Assembly (NCBI GenBank): GCA_016177845.1
Contig: JACOUO010000008.1
Coordinates: 62,001 to 126,000 of the forward strand
Direction: 5' to 3'
Origin: Deltaproteobacteria bacterium
GTDB lineage: Bacteria > Desulfobacterota > GWC2-55-46
DNA length: 64,000 nt
The position numbers and the translations under genes were made by a program. Below the pieces are notes generated by a model. The model saw nothing but the letters and a program-made list of their open reading frames with translations, searched no databases and was not told the origin of the DNA. This document shows, one piece after another, positions 37,645-47,601 of this stretch (position 1 is its first letter; every line of letters starts with the position of its first letter).

Positions 37645-38265
37645 TTATTTTGCCTTGACCCCGTTAAGGTATATCTGCAATACCTCTTCAAGGTACTCCT
37701 CATCCCTCTTTGGGCTGTCAGGCAAAATGCCGTCTGATACAGGCTGCACTATAAAATAGTAATTGAGCATGCCAGCGAGGGCAAGCGCGGAATAAGAAGG
37801 GTTTAGATTTTTTTTGATATTGCCTTCCGAGATGCCCTGCGCGATCGTATTCTCAAGCATCTTGGCGCCCGCGGCAATGTATTTCTTTACGACAGTCTCA
37901 AAGCATGCTGTGGGGTTTGTAAGTTCGCTGTAATAAAGTCTCATGATGCATGGAAATTCCTTATGCAAAGAGCTTAAAGTCTGTGAGAACTTTTTAATCT
38001 TCTGCATGGTGTCGGTCTCGTTTTTAAGTATCGGCACAAGGGCGCAGAAAAATGCCTTGAACTGAGATTCAAGCACTTCTGCGTAGAGCCCCTCCTTGCC
38101 TCCGAAATAGTAAGATATCATGCCGCTGTTCGTGCCTGCTGCCAGGGCAAGCTCTCTGATGGAGACTGCGGCAAAGCCTTTATTGGCAAAAAGAGTAGTT
38201 GCGGCCTCCATCAATTTCTCACGGGAGTATTTTGGGTTGGAACTCGCAATGACACTGCTTTTCAT
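37645..38265 (-). CDS. TetR/AcrR family transcriptional regulator
   Basis: REKLMEAATTLFANKGFAAVSIRELALAAGTNSGMISYYFGGKEGLYAEVL helix-turn-helix. Confidence 0.92.
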   Translation of the reverse strand: MKSSVIASSNPKYSREKLMEAATTLFANKGFAAVSIRELALAAGTNSGMISYYFGGKEGLYAEVLESQFKAFFCALVPILKNETDTMQKIKKFSQTLSSLHKEFPCIMRLYYSELTNPTACFETVVKKYIAAGAKMLENTIAQGISEGNIKKNLNPSYSALALAGMLNYYFIVQPVSDGILPDSPKRDEEYLEEVLQIYLNGVKAK

Positions 38266-38275
38266 GACATTCTCC

Positions 38276-39826
38276 TCAATGAATATTTGCCGGCCCTGAG
38301 GTCTGCGTTCTCCTCAATAAAAAGAGGAAAGGCATGACAAGCAGGAACACTATGCCCATTATCCAGAATATATGGTTATAGGAAAGCATGGCCGCCTGCC
38401 GGGCTACTTCCCTGTACATTATCGCTATGGCCCCCTTCTCGGCTGTGACCGCATCAACACCTCTTGAAACAAGCCCTGATTTCAAAAACTCGAACTTCAT
38501 CCTTGCGGCAGTATCAAATACGGTTATGTGCTGGACAAGCGAAGTCTGATAGAACTGGGAGAACCTCTCAAGAAGCGTTGCCGCAACAGCTATGCCCACC
38601 CCGCCCCCGATATTTCTCTGAAGGTTGAAAATACCTGCCGCGTCCCCCATCTCTTTTTTGGATATGGGCGCCAGGGCGATTGTTGAAATTGGCACAAAGA
38701 TAAGCCCTAAACCTATGCCAAGCAGTATCCTTGGCATTACAAATATCCAGTAAGATGTCTCAAGGTTAAACCCGTTCATAATGAACATCGACCACGCGCT
38801 TAGGACAAGGCCGATGCCTATGAGCCACCTGCCGTCATGCTTCTCAAGCATGCCTCCCGCGATAGGCATGGTTAAAAGAGTAGCTATGCCGCCGGGCGCA
38901 AGGACGAAGCCTGACAGTGTTGCCGTATAACCCATAAGTGTCTGAAGGAACAGAGGTATAAGCATAAGAGAGCCGTACAGGCAGAACCCGAACATGAACA
39001 TCATGTAGTTGCCTGTGGCAAAAGTCCGGTCTTTAAAGAGCCTCAGGTTTACAATCGGGTGTTCGTGCTTAAGCTCCACATAGATGAGCATAATAAGTGA
39101 AATCAATGCTATCAATGAGAATGCTATTATGAATGAAGAGCTGAACCAGTCTTCCCTTTGACCTTTATCAAGCACGACCTGCAGAGAGCCAAGCCCGCTC
39201 GTAAGAAGAATAAGCCCCCAGTAATCGATTGACAGGCCCTCTTTCTTTTTCAGGTAATCCGGGTCAAAGATAAAGAACTTCGCCATTATCACGGCGATTA
39301 TTCCAACAGGTATGTTGATATAAAATATCCATCTCCAGCTCATGTTGTCTGTGACCCAGCCCCCGAGGGCCGGGCCGATAATGGGGCCCATCATCGCGCC
39401 TACGCCGAAGATTCCCATTGCCATTCCCTGCTGGTTCGGCGGAAATGTCTCCATGAGTATTGCCTGACTGTTGGGGATGAGTATGCCCCCGGAGGCTCCC
39501 TGGATTACCCTGAATAAAATAAGTGTCTCTATATTAGGCGAGATACCGCACAGGAATGAGGATAAGGTGAATAGTATCATGCAGGAGATAAGCATCCTCT
39601 TCCTGCCGAACATCTTTGAAAGCCACCCTGTCATTGGAAGCACTATTGCGTTGCTGACAAGGTAAGATGTGAGCACCCAAGAGACCTCATCAGTGCCTGC
39701 ATTAAGGTTTCCCTGAATATTGGGCAGGGCGACATTGGCTACCGAGGTATCTATTATCTCCATGACAGTAGGCAGCATTACCGAAAGTGTAATCAGCCAC
39801 TTATTTACAATCGGCGCACCTGACAT
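38276..39826 (-). CDS. MFS drug efflux permease, DHA2/EmrB-QacA type
   Basis: MEIIDTSVANVALPNIQGNLNAGTDEVSWVLTSYLVSNAIVLPMTGWLSKMFGRKR; about 14 TM segments. Confidence 0.92.
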   Translation of the reverse strand: MSGAPIVNKWLITLSVMLPTVMEIIDTSVANVALPNIQGNLNAGTDEVSWVLTSYLVSNAIVLPMTGWLSKMFGRKRMLISCMILFTLSSFLCGISPNIETLILFRVIQGASGGILIPNSQAILMETFPPNQQGMAMGIFGVGAMMGPIIGPALGGWVTDNMSWRWIFYINIPVGIIAVIMAKFFIFDPDYLKKKEGLSIDYWGLILLTSGLGSLQVVLDKGQREDWFSSSFIIAFSLIALISLIMLIYVELKHEHPIVNLRLFKDRTFATGNYMMFMFGFCLYGSLMLIPLFLQTLMGYTATLSGFVLAPGGIATLLTMPIAGGMLEKHDGRWLIGIGLVLSAWSMFIMNGFNLETSYWIFVMPRILLGIGLGLIFVPISTIALAPISKKEMGDAAGIFNLQRNIGGGVGIAVAATLLERFSQFYQTSLVQHITVFDTAARMKFEFLKSGLVSRGVDAVTAEKGAIAIMYREVARQAAMLSYNHIFWIMGIVFLLVMPFLFLLRRTQTSGPANIH

Positions 39827-39831
39827 ATCAG

Positions 39832-40890
39832 TTAAAATATCCCTTTAAAGATATCAGCTATGCTTCTGCCCGTGTGAATGGTAGACTCCACGCTCATGCC
39901 TACCCTCAATACTTGCTCAGGGTCGGTTTTCTCATCTATCGTTATCTTTACCGGTATCCTCTGTACGACCTTTACATAATTGCCTGAGGCGTTCTCGGGA
40001 GGAAGCAAGGAAAAGGCCGCGCCGGTGCCTGCCATTATGCTCTCGACAGTACCTTTAAAGACCCTTCCGGGGTACATATCTACCTTGAATTCCACTTGTT
40101 GCCCCGGCCTTATATAAGTAAGCTGGCTTTCCTTGTAATTCGCAGTGACCCACGCGCTATCAAGCGATACAACGGCCATAACAGGCTGGCCCTGAGAGAT
40201 AATATCACCGGTCTCTATTGCCTTTTTTGTGATATAGCCGTCAGCAGGGGCATATATCTTTACATAATCGAGATTAAGCTCGGCCTCTTGAAGCTGTGCC
40301 CTTCTCTGAAGTATTTTGGCCCCTTTATTCGGGTTTGATGAACCGAGCACAGCCACTGCCCTTTTCAGGGTTTCTTCAGCTTCATTATGCTGGGCCAGAG
40401 CCATCTTGTGAGCGGTAAAAAGCCTCTCAAGGTTTTCCTTGGGGATGACCTCTTTTTCATAGAGCGCCTGCCCTCTCTTTAAATCAAGCTCAGCCTGCTC
40501 AAGGCGGGCTGAAGCTACCCGTACCGAAGCCTTTGCTGCCTCGACCTGTGCATAATCGCTTGATGTCTCGTTCTTTGCCATATCAAGCTGCGCCTTGGCA
40601 TTGAGCGCCCTGACTTCAAAATCCCTTGGGTCAAGTTCAAGCAGCAGCTCGCCCTTTTTTACAGGCTGATTATCCTTCACATATACATTTTTCACAGTGC
40701 CAGGAATGCGGGATGACACCGTGTAGATATTAGATTCAATAAAAGCGTTGTCTGTCGTTATATGGGTCTTGCTCCTGACCCACATCCTTGCGCCAAGGGC
40801 TATGATTATAAGAAAGACTGTGAGGATGATTACCACAGCCCTGATTTTCTTACCATTGCCTTCTTTTTGGTTATTTAGCCCCTCACCCAT
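39832..40890 (-). CDS. HlyD/EmrA-family efflux periplasmic adaptor
   Basis: TDNAFIESNIYTVSSRIPGTVKNVYVKDNQPVKKGELLLELDPRDFEV; good SD CTGGAGGAACAACAATG. Confidence 0.92.
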   Translation of the reverse strand: MGEGLNNQKEGNGKKIRAVVIILTVFLIIIALGARMWVRSKTHITTDNAFIESNIYTVSSRIPGTVKNVYVKDNQPVKKGELLLELDPRDFEVRALNAKAQLDMAKNETSSDYAQVEAAKASVRVASARLEQAELDLKRGQALYEKEVIPKENLERLFTAHKMALAQHNEAEETLKRAVAVLGSSNPNKGAKILQRRAQLQEAELNLDYVKIYAPADGYITKKAIETGDIISQGQPVMAVVSLDSAWVTANYKESQLTYIRPGQQVEFKVDMYPGRVFKGTVESIMAGTGAAFSLLPPENASGNYVKVVQRIPVKITIDEKTDPEQVLRVGMSVESTIHTGRSIADIFKGIF

Positions 40891-40909
40891 TGTTGTTCCT
40901 CCAGCTTAA

Positions 40910-40929
40910 TTAATCAATCGTTTGATTAA
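40910..40929. promoter_or_regulatory. palindromic operator, probable TetR-family binding site
   Basis: TTAATCAATCGTTTGATTAA with 8-bp perfect arms, between the -10 box and the emrA-like start. Confidence 0.65.
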
Positions 40930-40939
40930 GAATACAGAT

Positions 40940-40967
40940 ATTATAGTTTCAGGCCAAGGATTGTCAA
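40940..40967 (-). promoter_or_regulatory. sigma-70 promoter of the EmrAB/TetR operon
   Basis: Minus strand TTGACA-N16-TATAAT. Confidence 0.8.
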
Positions 40968-41056
40968 CAGGTAAATTCAACCACACACCTCCGGCCTCCC
41001 TTGACTTACCCCACCCGCTCATTTAATATGGGAACATTCAAAGAAAAGGGATTGTT

Positions 41057-41950
41057 GTGAGCGAACAAAAGGGAGTAACGATAAGAACGGCCCTGCAGGA
41101 GGCCATAAAAAAGCTTGAGGCCGCACGGGTGCCTGACGCAAAGGCAGAAGCCGAGTTTTTACTTACGCATCTGCTCTTCCTCAAAAGGCATGAGCTGTTC
41201 CTTGACCCTGAAAGGCAACTGACGAAAAAAGAGAGTGAACTCTGGAACAGCTTCATCGAAAGAAAAGCAAACAGAGAGCCCTCCCAATACATCATCGGAG
41301 AGACGGAGTTCTACGGCTACCGTTTCAAGGTAACTCCCGATGTGCTTATCCCAAGGCCTGAGACCGAGCTTCTGGTCGAAGAGGCAATCAAAACAGCCTC
41401 TTCGTTCAAAGGTGAAATCAATATAGTAGACCTGTGCACGGGCAGCGGCTGCATAGCAATAGCTGTTGCCAAAGAGATAAAAAGTTCCAATGTCTTTGCA
41501 ACGGATATTTCAGCGGGGGCATTAAAAGTGGCTGCGGAGAACGCCAAGCTGAACAGCATCACTGAACGAGTTAGTTTTTTTGAAGGAGATCTTTTCAAAC
41601 CTCTTGAAGGAACAGGTCTTGAAAATAAAATCCATCTCATCCTTTCAAATCCTCCGTATGTTTCAACAAAGGATAAGGAAATCCTTGAGCCGGAAGTGCG
41701 GGACTTTGAGCCTGCGTCAGCCCTGCTTGCGGGAGATAACGGCCTTGAATTCTACAGGAGGATAATTCTGGAAGCTCCGCTGTATCTCCTCAGCGGAGGG
41801 TATCTTATAATGGAGCTTGGGTACGGGCAAGCCGATTTAGTGCGGAGCATGGCTGAAGAAAACGGACGATTCGCCTCAATTGAAGTTAAAAAAGATTACT
41901 CAGGGATAGAGCGGGTCTTTAAGGCGCAGATTAAACAGCACGAACTGTAA
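41057..41950 (+). CDS. prmC: peptide chain release factor N5-glutamine methyltransferase
   Basis: YIIGETEFYGYRFKVTPDVLIPRPETELLVEEA; LILSNPPYV (NPPY) motif. Confidence 0.95.
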   Translation: MSEQKGVTIRTALQEAIKKLEAARVPDAKAEAEFLLTHLLFLKRHELFLDPERQLTKKESELWNSFIERKANREPSQYIIGETEFYGYRFKVTPDVLIPRPETELLVEEAIKTASSFKGEINIVDLCTGSGCIAIAVAKEIKSSNVFATDISAGALKVAAENAKLNSITERVSFFEGDLFKPLEGTGLENKIHLILSNPPYVSTKDKEILEPEVRDFEPASALLAGDNGLEFYRRIILEAPLYLLSGGYLIMELGYGQADLVRSMAEENGRFASIEVKKDYSGIERVFKAQIKQHEL

Positions 41951-43339
41951 TCACATCTTTATTATCTCAAGGAGCTTGCACTTCTCCCAGAGCGTCTTTC
42001 TGGAAACGCCAAGAAGCTTTGCCGCAAGGGTCTTATTCCCTTTAGTCTCTTCAAGCACTTTTGTGATGTATTGTTTTTCAAAATCCCTCATCACCTTTGT
42101 CAGGTGCTCATAGCTCTGGATATTCTGCAATACCTTAAAGCAATCGCCGATATTGTTATTATTGACCTCTTCCGAGAGGTCCCAGGGGTGTATCTCATCC
42201 CCCTTGCTCATCACTACTGCCCTTTCAACAATATTTTCAAGCTCCCTGACATTTCCGGGGTACGGGTATTGTAAAAGAAGTTCAACCGCATCTATTGAGA
42301 ACCCCTTTATATTTTTTTTGTAATGCTCGGAGAAGTAATTGAGGAAGTGGTTGGCAAGCAACATTACATCTCCCTTGCGCTCCCTCAAAGGAGGCAGGGT
42401 TATCGGGACGACATTGAGCCTGTAGTAGAGGTCTTCCCTGAATATCCCCTTCTGCACCTCTTTTTTCAGGTCCCTCTGCGTTGCGCATATGATCCTCACA
42501 TCAACGCTTAGGGTCTCCGTGCCTCCGAGCCTGTCAAACTCCCTCTCCTGCAAAACCCTTAAGAGCTTTACCTGTATGGCAGGGGATATCTCGCCTATCT
42601 CATCAAGGAAGAGAGTGCCTTTATTGGCAAGCTCAAACCTGCCTTTTTTCTGCTTTATGGCGCCTGTAAAAGCGCCCTTCTCATAGCCGAAAAGCTCTGC
42701 CTCAAGGAGTGTCTCGGGAAGCGCCGCGCAGCTTATCTTTACAAAAGGTTCGTTTCTCCTTTGGCTGTTGAAATGCACTGCATTGGCGACAAGCTCTTTA
42801 CCTGTGCCGCTTTCCCCGAGTATAAGCACTGTGGAGTCAGTCTGCGCGACTATGAAGACCTTATCGAATATCTCCTTCATCTTCTCGCTCTTGCCTACAA
42901 TGCCGCTGAAGTTATACCTGCCTTCAACCTGCTCTTTTAGCATCATATTCTCCTCTTCAAGGTCTTTAAACCTTATGAGGCGCTTGACCATCAGGAGGAG
43001 TTCATCCATTGAAAAAGGTTTGGTTATGTAATCGTATGCCCCGTACTTCATCGCCTCTACAGCCGTATCAACGGAGCCGTAGGCAGTGATAAGTATCACC
43101 TGGGTATCAGGGGAGTTGCGCTTGCACGATTTAAGCACTTCGACCCCGCCGATGTCAGGAAGGCGCAGGTCGGTTATAACGATATCGTAAGAGGTCTCTT
43201 TGCTTGAGTTTATGCCCTCTTTGCCTGATTCGGTCTCGTGCACGATATAGCCTTCTTCCTTGAGGGCGTCGCTTATCGATATCCTCATCAAAGGCTCGTC
43301 ATCTATCAACAGTATCTTTGGTGTCCTCGGCACTTCCAT
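41951..43339 (-). CDS. sigma-54-dependent response regulator (NtrC family)
   Basis: Receiver domain, GESGTGKELVANAVH, GAFTGA, C-terminal Fis-type HTH (GNKTLAAKLLGVSRKTLWEK). Confidence 0.94.
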   Translation of the reverse strand: MEVPRTPKILLIDDEPLMRISISDALKEEGYIVHETESGKEGINSSKETSYDIVITDLRLPDIGGVEVLKSCKRNSPDTQVILITAYGSVDTAVEAMKYGAYDYITKPFSMDELLLMVKRLIRFKDLEEENMMLKEQVEGRYNFSGIVGKSEKMKEIFDKVFIVAQTDSTVLILGESGTGKELVANAVHFNSQRRNEPFVKISCAALPETLLEAELFGYEKGAFTGAIKQKKGRFELANKGTLFLDEIGEISPAIQVKLLRVLQEREFDRLGGTETLSVDVRIICATQRDLKKEVQKGIFREDLYYRLNVVPITLPPLRERKGDVMLLANHFLNYFSEHYKKNIKGFSIDAVELLLQYPYPGNVRELENIVERAVVMSKGDEIHPWDLSEEVNNNNIGDCFKVLQNIQSYEHLTKVMRDFEKQYITKVLEETKGNKTLAAKLLGVSRKTLWEKCKLLEIIKM

Positions 43340-43345
43340 CCTCCG

Positions 43346-45610
43346 TCAAACAGCTATTGGCAAATATATCTTAAATGTCGTACCTTTTCCAAGCTGGCTT
43401 TCAACTTCTATCCTGCCCTTGTGCCTCTCGATTATACCACGGCTTACCGACAGGCCCAGGCCTGTGCCTTTACCGACACCCTTGGTCGTAAAGAACGGGT
43501 CAAATATCTTGGGCAGATTATCGGCGGCGATACCGCACCCGTTATCGGAAACAAGTATGCAGTACCAGTTGCCTTCAAACCTTGTCGAGACCTCTATTAC
43601 GCCCTCTCCGTCAACGGCCTGTATGGCATTGAGGATTAGATTTACAAGTATCTGCTCCATCTGGTGCTTGTCAGCGAAGATGCTCGGCAGCCCCTGCCCG
43701 AGCTTTTTGACAAGCCTTATATCTTTGCCTTTGATGATATGGAGGAACAAGGGAATGATTCCCTCTATCATTATGTTTACATCTGTAAGCCTCAGTTCCG
43801 GTGCGTGCTGCTGCGAGAAGTCCAGAAGCTGCCTTACGATGTTCTGCACCCGCTTAATGCCTTCTTCCATGAAATCAAGGTACTCTGCCTTACGAGCCTC
43901 GGTAAGCTTCTTATGCTTGAAATTATAGAGACAGTTAAGTATCCCGCCAAGCGGATTATTTACCTCGTGCGCTATGCCAGCGGCAAGCTGGCCGATTGCG
44001 GCAAGTTTCTCGCTTGAGATGATGCTTGCCTCTATCTCCTTGTTCTTTGTTATGTCCTCTGCCATCCAGACGACATAGTCCGCAGGCCCTGAGCTCTCCG
44101 ATAATATCGGGAATATGCTTATCCTTAATGAGATGACCTTTCCTTCCGAGTTTGTTATCTTCTGCTCAATGGTCCTGCCCGAGCCTGTTTCAAAGACGCT
44201 GTTCATCACTTCATACAGCCCTCTTTTGATCTCAGGATTTGCAAGGTGGACAACGAAGTTAAGGTTTGAGCAGTCCTCGCCCTCTTTGCAATTGCATACG
44301 GGGCACGCCTTTGAGGCGTGCCTGTTCCATACGACTATCGACATGTTCCTCTCAACGACATAGAGGCAATACGGAAGGCTGTTTATAATCGACTCGATAA
44401 GGTTTTTCTGCTGCCTGAGCTTATCCTGGCTTACCTTTATCCTGTCTTCGTTATCGCGCAGGCTCTTGACCATGATATCAAAGGTCCTTGCGAGGTCTGC
44501 TATCTCGTCATTGCCGTCCTTTTGCGTTCCGACGCGGATATTGAGATCTCCCGTTGAAACAAGCTGCGCCTTTTTGGTTAAGGATTTTATCGGCCTCGTT
44601 ATCATGTATGTGATAAATGAGGCCACACCCGTTGCCATCAGCAGGCCGACAAGGGCTATGGTCGTGACTGCTTTTATGTTCCTGTACTGGAGCTCTACAA
44701 ACTTTTCCTTTGGCACGCCCACAAAAAGCGACCCTATTATCTTTGCATCGTGGTTGATAATCGGGTCAAACGCAGTGATGTACTGCTTCTGGGCTATTGA
44801 GGTCTCTCCCCTGAAGCTCAGGTTCGTATTTATCTCACTGATGACTTCCTTGGGTATTAGATGCCCAATGGTCCTGTGTCCGTTCTCATCCACAACATTG
44901 GTGGCTATCTGGACATTACCCATCGCTATGGTGACAAGAGAGCCGGGGATGCTCTCGGCAAGGCTGTCAGAGACGAATGAGTCATTATTCATCAGGTCGC
45001 CGGTGATGATTGCGCCTATCACCTTATCGCTGCTGTCCATAACAGGGGTTACTACTATCAGCATCATCCCGTCATTAAGCTCGCCCTCATTTACCAGTTT
45101 GCCGCCTTTCTCGGTCACAAGCGGCACATTGGCAAGCCCTGCTATTCCATCCTCGCGCAGTATTTCATTTGAGACTATTTCGGTTGAGATGAAAGATTTT
45201 TTCTTCTGGAAGGCCTTCTGCACAAGGCCGTTGAATGAGAGGGGCACGCCGGACTTAAGATTATTCTGGGATGCGATAGTGATTGCCTTGCTGTCTACAA
45301 CCGCCCAGAGGTCAACATAGGGCCTGAATTTATTCCACGCCTTGAGCTGTTCCTTCAGTACGGTTTTATCTTTCCTGATTATAGACTGCTTTATATAGAC
45401 TTCGGTAGATGCCTGAAGCATTCCGTATTGCATCTGGTATGCCCTTGCGTAGTACTGCATCCACGCTGCCTTGAGGTTATGGTTAATGGTCTCCTGGGCA
45501 TCGTCTTTTTTACTGCTGCTTATGATCGTGGTTGTGAGAAAGGCCAGAAAAATAGTAGGCAGAAGCGTTACGACGAGAAAGGAAAATATGAGTTTACTGC
45601 CTATGTTCAT
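43346..45610 (-). CDS. sensor histidine kinase (Cache-like sensor, HAMP, PAS, HisKA, HATPase)
   Basis: Two TMs flanking a periplasmic domain; AAGIAHEVNNPLGGILN H-box; NLILNAIQAVD; FFTTKGVGKGTGLGLSV. Confidence 0.93.
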   Translation of the reverse strand: MNIGSKLIFSFLVVTLLPTIFLAFLTTTIISSSKKDDAQETINHNLKAAWMQYYARAYQMQYGMLQASTEVYIKQSIIRKDKTVLKEQLKAWNKFRPYVDLWAVVDSKAITIASQNNLKSGVPLSFNGLVQKAFQKKKSFISTEIVSNEILREDGIAGLANVPLVTEKGGKLVNEGELNDGMMLIVVTPVMDSSDKVIGAIITGDLMNNDSFVSDSLAESIPGSLVTIAMGNVQIATNVVDENGHRTIGHLIPKEVISEINTNLSFRGETSIAQKQYITAFDPIINHDAKIIGSLFVGVPKEKFVELQYRNIKAVTTIALVGLLMATGVASFITYMITRPIKSLTKKAQLVSTGDLNIRVGTQKDGNDEIADLARTFDIMVKSLRDNEDRIKVSQDKLRQQKNLIESIINSLPYCLYVVERNMSIVVWNRHASKACPVCNCKEGEDCSNLNFVVHLANPEIKRGLYEVMNSVFETGSGRTIEQKITNSEGKVISLRISIFPILSESSGPADYVVWMAEDITKNKEIEASIISSEKLAAIGQLAAGIAHEVNNPLGGILNCLYNFKHKKLTEARKAEYLDFMEEGIKRVQNIVRQLLDFSQQHAPELRLTDVNIMIEGIIPLFLHIIKGKDIRLVKKLGQGLPSIFADKHQMEQILVNLILNAIQAVDGEGVIEVSTRFEGNWYCILVSDNGCGIAADNLPKIFDPFFTTKGVGKGTGLGLSVSRGIIERHKGRIEVESQLGKGTTFKIYLPIAV

Positions 45611-45735
45611 CTTTGTATCTGCGCTTTAAAAAATGGATAAGGCCCGGCGGCCTTAAGGGAACGGAAATATCTGAATTTTGTATAAAATTTAGAATATTAC
45701 AAATATGCGGGAAAGTCAAGGAATGCGGAAGGCTT

Positions 45736-45775
45736 AAAAAGGAGGCGGGGAGGCCCCTGCGGAAGGGCGCTCCCC
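45736..45775 (-). terminator. GC-rich terminator-like hairpin
   Basis: Minus strand GGGGAGCGCCCTTCCGCAGGGGCCTCCCC with nested stems, followed by GCCTCCTTTTT. Confidence 0.5.
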
Positions 45776-45808
45776 TTGTTGCGGATTGTGGGGTTTGGGA
45801 AAAAACTC

Positions 45809-45901
45809 TTATGAAACGGCCACTGCCGAAACTATCGTGATTATCACTGCAAGCTGCGCAAAGATTTCGAAGAGATTGAGTTTGTCGCTGTATTTTGCCA
45901 T
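45809..45901 (-). CDS. 30-aa single-TM small protein
   Basis: AGGAGG-AAATAAA-ATG then MAKYSDKLNLFEIFAQLAVIITIVSAVAVS*; polar N-terminus and hydrophobic helix. Below ORF track length cutoff. Confidence 0.6.
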   Translation of the reverse strand: MAKYSDKLNLFEIFAQLAVIITIVSAVAVS

Positions 45902-46036
45902 TTTATTTCCTCCTTTGTCCGGGTTACCGGCCACCCTTTATTGAGGTGCCGTTTCAGCTTATGGTCCCAGTATACAGGAGGCATCATTAGAGAAAGATTA
46001 GAGGAATAAGTGCAGAAACGAATGGAGAGGAAAAAT

Positions 46037-47404
46037 TCAGAGCCTCGGCTGAGCACCGGCGGATAATCCGGTTACATTATCACCCAATCCTTTTGGGATG
46101 CGTATCTCGGTTACGCTCTTTATCCTGTTCTTAAGAGCTCCTGTCTTTGAGCGCTTGCCAAGCTCAAGGCTTGTCACGGCGGCCTTATTTAAGACCTTCA
46201 TGCCGCCCCTGTCCATGTAACCGAATATCTGGTGTATGACATAGGGCTTGCCTTTATTTGTCCCGATATAAAGCATGACATGGCCCCTGAGGGTGAGTAT
46301 CGTAATGCCGGGAGTAGCTTTACCGAGCGCCCTTTTAAGCTCAAGCCTTGTGTCGTCCTCATAGGCGTGCGCCTTTATCAAACCGGCATAGCCCTGCTGG
46401 CTGGAATTACGGGGCATCGTAATCCCCATTGTAGCGAATATGTCCTTGATAAATATGGAGCAGTCGCGCTTTCCATCCCTGCCGCCCCAGCCGTACTCTT
46501 CACCAAGCATCTTGAATGCCTGAGCGATAACATTCTTTTTAGTGTAAGGCAGAAAGCCTTTATTCACATCAGCCTTCTTATCTATATAAGCCTCTATCCA
46601 TACTGCCTTGCCCTCCTCAGACCTCCAGGGGAACTCCACTATCCAGGGAGCGCGCCCTTTTTTCTTCTGCCCGCTTTCTTTAAGGCGGATAACCGCACCC
46701 ATCGGGATTGCGGCTGCAGGCGTCTTTAATTCTTTATCGGAAAAGACATGGATTCTGCTTCCGGTGACTACAAGAAACTCTCCGGTCTTTTCAGTGTCAT
46801 CATCCGTGAACGCAACCTTATCGATTTTTATCCAGCCCCTCACAGCCCCTGTCTGGAAAAAACCCCACTGCCCATCCCTGCTTATATGGAGCAGGACTAC
46901 CTTCTCAGGCGGATAGAGGCTTGAGTACTGGAATGTATCGAACTCAAGGGAGCCCGGACTTTTAAGTACCGGCTCTTCGGTAGGGAACGCCCTCACATCA
47001 GTGCGCTCCACTATCACGGCCGGCCTTAAAAAATTCTCTTCCATAACCCCATCGAGGTTCATATTATCCTCAACGGCATCGAAGAACTCCCTTGATATCT
47101 GCTCGCCAAGGGAATTATACCTGACCTCATCAGGACGGGGGAACCTGTCACGGGTCAGATACCCGTAGAGCCTTTCGCCTGACATGATGGTCGGCATATT
47201 ATCTATTACCGCCATCTGGTCGAAGTCATCGAGGATGGAGCTGTTAAGAGCTTCTATTTCATTAGGCTTTAAAATTACGGAGTCCGGGGATTTGAGCTTG
47301 GATATCCAATGCGAGGCCTTCTCCACATTCGGCCTTGCAGATGAATAAGAGGGCAATACGAGGACTAAAAACAACGCGAGTATATTTATTGCTATCGACG
47401 CCAT
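46037..47404 (-). CDS. SH3-domain/NlpC-P60 cell-wall hydrolase-like protein
   Basis: GEEYGWGGRDGKRDCSIFIKDIFATMGITMPRNSSQQ (Cys), GHVMLYIG (His), preceding SH3-like segment. Confidence 0.85.
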   Translation of the reverse strand: MASIAINILALFLVLVLPSYSSARPNVEKASHWISKLKSPDSVILKPNEIEALNSSILDDFDQMAVIDNMPTIMSGERLYGYLTRDRFPRPDEVRYNSLGEQISREFFDAVEDNMNLDGVMEENFLRPAVIVERTDVRAFPTEEPVLKSPGSLEFDTFQYSSLYPPEKVVLLHISRDGQWGFFQTGAVRGWIKIDKVAFTDDDTEKTGEFLVVTGSRIHVFSDKELKTPAAAIPMGAVIRLKESGQKKKGRAPWIVEFPWRSEEGKAVWIEAYIDKKADVNKGFLPYTKKNVIAQAFKMLGEEYGWGGRDGKRDCSIFIKDIFATMGITMPRNSSQQGYAGLIKAHAYEDDTRLELKRALGKATPGITILTLRGHVMLYIGTNKGKPYVIHQIFGYMDRGGMKVLNKAAVTSLELGKRSKTGALKNRIKSVTEIRIPKGLGDNVTGLSAGAQPRL

Positions 47405-47601
47405 GCTTCCTGCTTCTCTAAAGATTAATTCCTTGTGCGGCCTGCCATATTCTAATACTTACATATGGGGCTGCGCAAGGTTATTCTCATTGACTGCGGC
47501 TATATTCTGCGGGTATATTGAAAACGCTTTGTCCGCGTCATTATATTAGAAGCAGGGATTTGAAGGCTGTGACAAAAGTCCGGCCTTTTTTATTTGGAAC
47601 A

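Noticed and set aside
44466-45320. 284-aa plus-strand ORF inside the histidine kinase
   Set aside because: Antisense to a clear kinase gene; no recognisable domain.
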